Shown here piece after piece: positions 60,539-64,000 of a DNA stretch of 64,000 nucleotides; positions within the stretch are counted from its first letter, which is position 1, and each line of letters starts with the position of its first letter. The notes beneath the pieces are model-generated. The model saw only the letters and a list, made by a program, of their open reading frames with translations, had not been told where the DNA came from and did no database searches. The position numbers were made by a program, and so were the translations under genes. This stretch comes from UBA12191 sp009937185 (lineage in GTDB: Bacteria; Planctomycetota; UBA8108; UBA1146), in the NCBI GenBank assembly GCA_938075155.1, contig CALJGL010000011.1, positions 173,400-237,399 of the forward strand, in the 5' to 3' direction.

Positions 60539-63121
60539 CTAGGGATCCTCGTGTTCCACGTCAACGTCGCTCGTTAACTTCCCTGCACTTCTGAGTGCTC
60601 CAAGCCTGGCAATCGCATTGGAAACCTTGGGCTGGGGGGCTACTGGGGGCGGAGCAGGTCGTACAGAAATGGGTTCCTGATCCTCATTTTCAGGCGTAGA
60701 AGGCAGCTCAGGGACCGTTCGAACCGGTTCAGAGGCACCTCGCATGGCCTTCAATCGATCCAGTGAAGATTGTACCCCGGCTGCGGCCTTGGCGGGTTCT
60801 GGGGTCGAATTCAAAGTCTCCCCCGCCAAGAAATCGGCTTCTTCAGCACGCGGTGAATGCGAGTCTGAGACGTTTTGACCAAGGTTTTTCAACTTTTCGG
60901 TGATTCCGGTCACACCGGAACGAACGACAGCGACTCTTTGCTGACGGGCAGGAACGGGTTCCGGAGTGGAGCTCAATTGGTCCAAAGTCTCCGACAATTC
61001 CTCTCCTGAAGTCACCGATTCCAGGAGATCGCTGAGCAGGTCCTTCAGCAGATTTGGCTGTGTCTTCAATCTATCGACGACCGGCTTGACGTCTTCCAGT
61101 GAAGTTTCATTTCCACTGAACAAAGCCGTCAAGACATCCCAGCGTCCATCATGCGCTGCGTTTAGCCCAAACTCGTTCATTTTCGGGAGAGTGCTCCCAT
61201 CCGCAGTCGCACGCAAAAGAGCTCTTCTGTAGAGGTCCTCTCGATCCAGACTTTCAGGAATAGGTTCATGGAGTAATCTTGTGACCGCTTTCGGATGACT
61301 GGGGTCTATCTCTAAAAGATCTAATGCCATTTTCTGGCGTTGATCATGAGTAAGAATCTCCAGATTCATCGATTCTTCGAGCAGGACTTTGTAACGATCT
61401 TCCTTGCCGTTTCGAAGATAGAGTTCCAAAAGATCAGAACGTACTTCGATATCGGAAGGCTCAAGGTTCAACCAACGTTGTGAGACGCGCTCCCCCGCAA
61501 GGAAGTCGGCGTTATTGATCGCCGAAGTACACAGTTTTCTGAGGAGGTTTCTGGCTCGGGGAATACAATCCGACTGAAGTGCTTCGACAAACAACACTTC
61601 ACGAACGATACCGGGAACCTCTGGTTGCTGTTCACAAGAGTGGAGAGCAGCTAACAGTTCTTCGTCAATTATTCCTCGGTGCTGTCCCGAGTCCACAAAC
61701 TCTGACTGGAGGATTTCTCCTGCCGCTTCATTGTTGCCGTTGCGAAGCAATGCTTCCGCCAATCGAACACGAAGAATTGTGGCCCCTGGAGTGTGATCCT
61801 CCAGATATTGATAATGTTCGAGGGCTTGTTCTGGACGGGCTCCCGTGCGAAGACACTCGGCTCTACGCCAACGGGCTTTATAAGCCGAATCTGTATCTCC
61901 AAAGGCCTGGGCCGCAATCTCATGCAACTCGTATACTCGGGCGTCAGGGACTCGGGCACCCACACCATCGAGGAGATCGCAGGCTTCTTGCCATTGCTTC
62001 GAATCGATCAAGACCTGGGCCATTTTGAGCCCTTCTGCCAAATCTTCTGCGGGCTCTTTTTTCCAGAGCTGAATGGCGCGCTCACACGCTTCTTTATCTG
62101 AGGGATCAAATTGAACGAGATGAGTCCAAGCGGTTCTTGCCGCCTCCCATCTCAACTGCTCAGTACATCTTTTAGCATGGACTCTCAGACGCTGGAGACC
62201 TTCTGAAACTCTTCCGGTCTCAGCACAGAGTTCTCCGATTCGCCCTCCCAGATCAAAATCGTCGAGACCTTTTTCTTCTGCTCTTCTCCAGTGGCGCAAT
62301 GCAGCAGTGAAATCTCCAGACTCCTTCTTCTGCTCACCCAGGTGAAACAGAGACATGGCACTTTGAAATTGAAGATGTCCTTCATCGATCAACTCGAGAA
62401 CTCTATCCAAAGCTCTCCATGGATCGGGTCGTGGCGTCGTCAGTGCAGCAATATCATTCTGACCGTCTGCAGACTCGATCAGGGCCTTTTTTTCAGCGGA
62501 AGCACTGGGATCTGCGAACAATGTCATCGCCGTAGGGGCTGCTGAGACAACCTCTCTCATGAGAGGCAAGTCCACGATCGTCTCCCACAGTTGATGCTCT
62601 CTTGCACTCCTCAGCAAAGCCTGTTCAAGATTCATTCCCAATTCGACTCGCTCGCGAAGTCCGGAGTTGATCGAATGAGATAAGGGGCCGTGCCAAGATC
62701 CTTCACCTGCTCCGTGAATCAGGAGGAGGTCACAGTCCATCGCCTTGAGGATCTCATTTCCGGCAAGATCTGGATCTATAATGCCTTCATCGAGACAGAG
62801 AGAGCCAGGACATGCCTGTTTTTCAAGACCCTGTCGTTCCAGTCTTGTAATGTCTTTCTCTCGAAGGAGTGGAGATTTCAATAATGCCCGATGAAGGATG
62901 GAGCGACGTCCCGGTTGCTCGATGTCCACGAGCCACCCTGATTTCACTTCGACACTGATGGAGGGTGCCTCAGGATCACGAGGTTGGAGGACCCATGTCC
63001 CCTCACCATGATTCAAGACAGCATCGACGAGTGATCGAGCAGCATCACCGGGGTGCGATGTACACGGCACCTCTACGCTGACTCTGGATCTGGGCGGAGT
63101 ATTTTTTCTGGATCGGGGCAT
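60539..63121 (-). CDS. Large TPR protein with DUF4388-like N-terminal domain
   Basis: From ATG 63121 it has 860 residues; a longer frame reaches 63298, and no start has a good ribosome site. The N-terminal 120 residues (GTWVLQPRDPEAPSISVEVKSGWLVDIEQPGRRSILHRALLKS ... LCLDEGIIDPDLAGNEILKAMDCDLLLIHGAGEGSW) resemble the PATAN/DUF4388 domain found with signalling proteins. The middle (about 250-690) holds many TPR-like helical pairs (AMSLFHLGEQKKESGDFTAALRHWRRAEEKG). The C-terminal 150 residues are Pro/Glu-rich and disordered, with repeated short helical motifs (SLDRLKAMRG, AIARLGALRSAG). There is no signal peptide, so it is a cytoplasmic scaffold by inference. Confidence 0.75.
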   Translation of the reverse strand: MPRSRKNTPPRSRVSVEVPCTSHPGDAARSLVDAVLNHGEGTWVLQPRDPEAPSISVEVKSGWLVDIEQPGRRSILHRALLKSPLLREKDITRLERQGLEKQACPGSLCLDEGIIDPDLAGNEILKAMDCDLLLIHGAGEGSWHGPLSHSINSGLRERVELGMNLEQALLRSAREHQLWETIVDLPLMREVVSAAPTAMTLFADPSASAEKKALIESADGQNDIAALTTPRPDPWRALDRVLELIDEGHLQFQSAMSLFHLGEQKKESGDFTAALRHWRRAEEKGLDDFDLGGRIGELCAETGRVSEGLQRLRVHAKRCTEQLRWEAARTAWTHLVQFDPSDKEACERAIQLWKKEPAEDLAEGLKMAQVLIDSKQWQEACDLLDGVGARVPDARVYELHEIAAQAFGDTDSAYKARWRRAECLRTGARPEQALEHYQYLEDHTPGATILRVRLAEALLRNGNNEAAGEILQSEFVDSGQHRGIIDEELLAALHSCEQQPEVPGIVREVLFVEALQSDCIPRARNLLRKLCTSAINNADFLAGERVSQRWLNLEPSDIEVRSDLLELYLRNGKEDRYKVLLEESMNLEILTHDQRQKMALDLLEIDPSHPKAVTRLLHEPIPESLDREDLYRRALLRATADGSTLPKMNEFGLNAAHDGRWDVLTALFSGNETSLEDVKPVVDRLKTQPNLLKDLLSDLLESVTSGEELSETLDQLSSTPEPVPARQQRVAVVRSGVTGITEKLKNLGQNVSDSHSPRAEEADFLAGETLNSTPEPAKAAAGVQSSLDRLKAMRGASEPVRTVPELPSTPENEDQEPISVRPAPPPVAPQPKVSNAIARLGALRSAGKLTSDVDVEHEDP

Positions 63122-63855
63122 GTGGTTCAAATCCCGGCGTAAACCGGGTCCCTTCAGTGAAGAGTAGCATCTCCATGAGATATGGACCTTTACCCCGGGG
63201 GATTCAGCCCCACTCGACGACTTCGGAGATCGCCGGTTCACCGTCGTCATCCACTGCTCGATACCTCTCGAATTGAGCAGGACTTCTTCTGATTTCATTC
63301 CATCTTGGAGCCCATCTCGCCCTTATCGCCCTCCAGAGGTACTCAAATCGGTAGAAATTCCCTAAATTCCCGGTCCGAAGTCGATTTTTTTTCGGATACG
63401 AGAGAAATAGAAATTATGGAATACTCAGGGAATTTAGAAGGATTTCAGGAAATGGATACCGAACCCGAACCTGTCAATTATCGATTTCCAGACGGTCCGA
63501 CGCACGGAGTTCGAATGTCGACCCCGAAATCTATATTTCCAGTCAGCCGGAAGCGGTCTAATTAGGACCTACCCTGTCCCAAACATGGGTCTGGGCCTCT
63601 ATAATGAAGTTCGTGGTGCACATTGCGCCCGGAATAAATTTTTGATTTGAAAAACTAATTTCAGTGGTTATTGAGCTGCCCGGGGGGGTGGTTCACGTTC
63701 ATCGACACTTGACAGACTTCGAGGTGCTTCCGATCCCGTCCCCTATTTGTGTTCAGGGATTCGGTAACTCCCACAGTCTGAAACCTTTTCACTGGAGTGG
63801 TGAAACGGTAGAGCGAGATGAACATTATTGACTAGGGAAAGGGAGTGTCCCCGAA
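63122..63855. other. Divergent upstream region of the TPR gene and the secreted-protein gene
   Basis: This stretch must hold promoters for both flanking genes. A TTGACA at about 63711-63716 is a plausible -35 for the plus-strand gene, but no clear -10 at 16-18 bp follows. A run of seven G lies near 63681-63688. An 86-codon frame at 63305-63565 has no family match. No RNA or repeat array was seen. Confidence 0.35.
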
Positions 63856-64000
63856 ATGTGCCAAAAGCCATTTACCTCCATCGCCGGAGTCTGCGTACTC
63901 TTGGTTGTCTCTGTCTTCTTCGTGTCGACAGATGTTCTCGCCCAGCCAGACTGGGTTCAATTTACGGATGAAACCGCTTCTCGCATCACCGCTTCTGCAG
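63856..64000 (+). CDS. Start of a secreted protein (cut by window edge)
   Basis: ATG 63856 has AGGGAG about 11 nt upstream. The 48 visible residues begin with a signal peptide (ITS-type: SIAGVCVLLVVSVFFVSTDVLAQ, cleavage after LAQ). Then comes PDWVQFTDETASRIT, reminiscent of the F-x-D-x-T opening of FG-GAP/CRTAC1-type proteins. Too little is visible to name it. Confidence 0.55.
   Translation, partial: MCQKPFTSIAGVCVLLVVSVFFVSTDVLAQPDWVQFTDETASRITASA

Noticed and set aside
63305..63565. 86-codon plus-strand frame.
   Set aside because: No ribosome site or motif; lies in the divergent promoter region.

Overview
The window looks like a stretch of chromosome from a Planctomycetota-type bacterium (PVC superphylum), about half GC by eye. 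This assignment is an inference from gene content: a polA-coaE-rho cluster, a eukaryote-like UDP-sugar pyrophosphorylase, two tandem DUF1570 (HExxH) proteins with Sm-like N-termini, a TatC with a very large periplasmic insertion, several long PQQ/TPR secreted proteins, a 180-kDa-class glutamate dehydrogenase and many stand-alone pseudopilins. No rRNA, CRISPR array, insertion sequence, integrase or prophage gene was seen. One tRNA (Cys, GCA) is present. Coding density is high, most genes have a GGAGG-type ribosome site, and TTG/GTG starts are frequent.

Layout. 1-8.5 kb, minus strand: (tatC > cinA > mnmD-like > secreted Sm/HEAT protein), then dnaA > recG, with recG running off the left edge. 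8.8-10.0 kb, minus: a membrane-anchored coiled-coil protein ending in a BRCT domain, followed by a strong terminator. 10.5-15.5 kb, plus: polA, coaE, rho, closed by an 18-bp-stem terminator shared with the converging operon. 15.6-19.8 kb, minus: five overlapping pseudopilin-like genes (G, G, H, I, J types) with no assembly machinery alongside. 20.0-21.9 kb, minus: accB-accC. 22.2-25.1 kb, plus: an RluA-family synthase, etfB and etfA, then a terminator. 25.3-27.9 kb, plus: FHA-GAF histidine kinase and a response regulator with a GAF-like tail. 27.9-38.0 kb, plus: a 1640-residue double PQQ-propeller/CBM9-like protein, a lipoprotein made of W/F-P repeats, mlaE-mlaF-mlaD lipid transport genes and a YrbG-type cation antiporter. 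38.0-43.7 kb, minus: large NAD-glutamate dehydrogenase, then a CDF metal transporter. 43.9-44.6 kb, plus: a small membrane-anchored protein. 44.6-48.8 kb, minus: two DUF1570 paralogues. 49-56.4 kb, minus: nadC > DUF2062 > DUF192 lipoprotein > ComEA-like HhH protein > uvrB > membrane pseudokinase, largely overlapping. 57.2-60.1 kb, plus: UAP1-like pyrophosphorylase and a HEAT/TPR secreted protein. 60.4-63.1 kb, minus: tRNA-Cys behind a DUF4388-like/TPR protein. From 63.86 kb, plus: the start of a secreted protein cut by the window edge.

How it works together. Most of the window is housekeeping: replication and repair (dnaA, recG, polA, uvrB), transcription termination (rho), cofactor synthesis (coaE, nadC), fatty-acid synthesis (accBC), electron transfer (etfBA), tRNA/rRNA modification and Tat export. 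The accessory interest lies in the cell-envelope genes: pseudopilins, the PQQ/CBM9 protein, the W/F-P repeat lipoprotein next to Mla genes, the DUF1570 pair and the pseudokinase. Two other points stand out. Short tandem repeats of 10-20 bp (2-4 copies) recur both inside genes (in frame) and between genes. The DnaA DNA-binding signature has substitutions at residues that read the DnaA box in E. coli.
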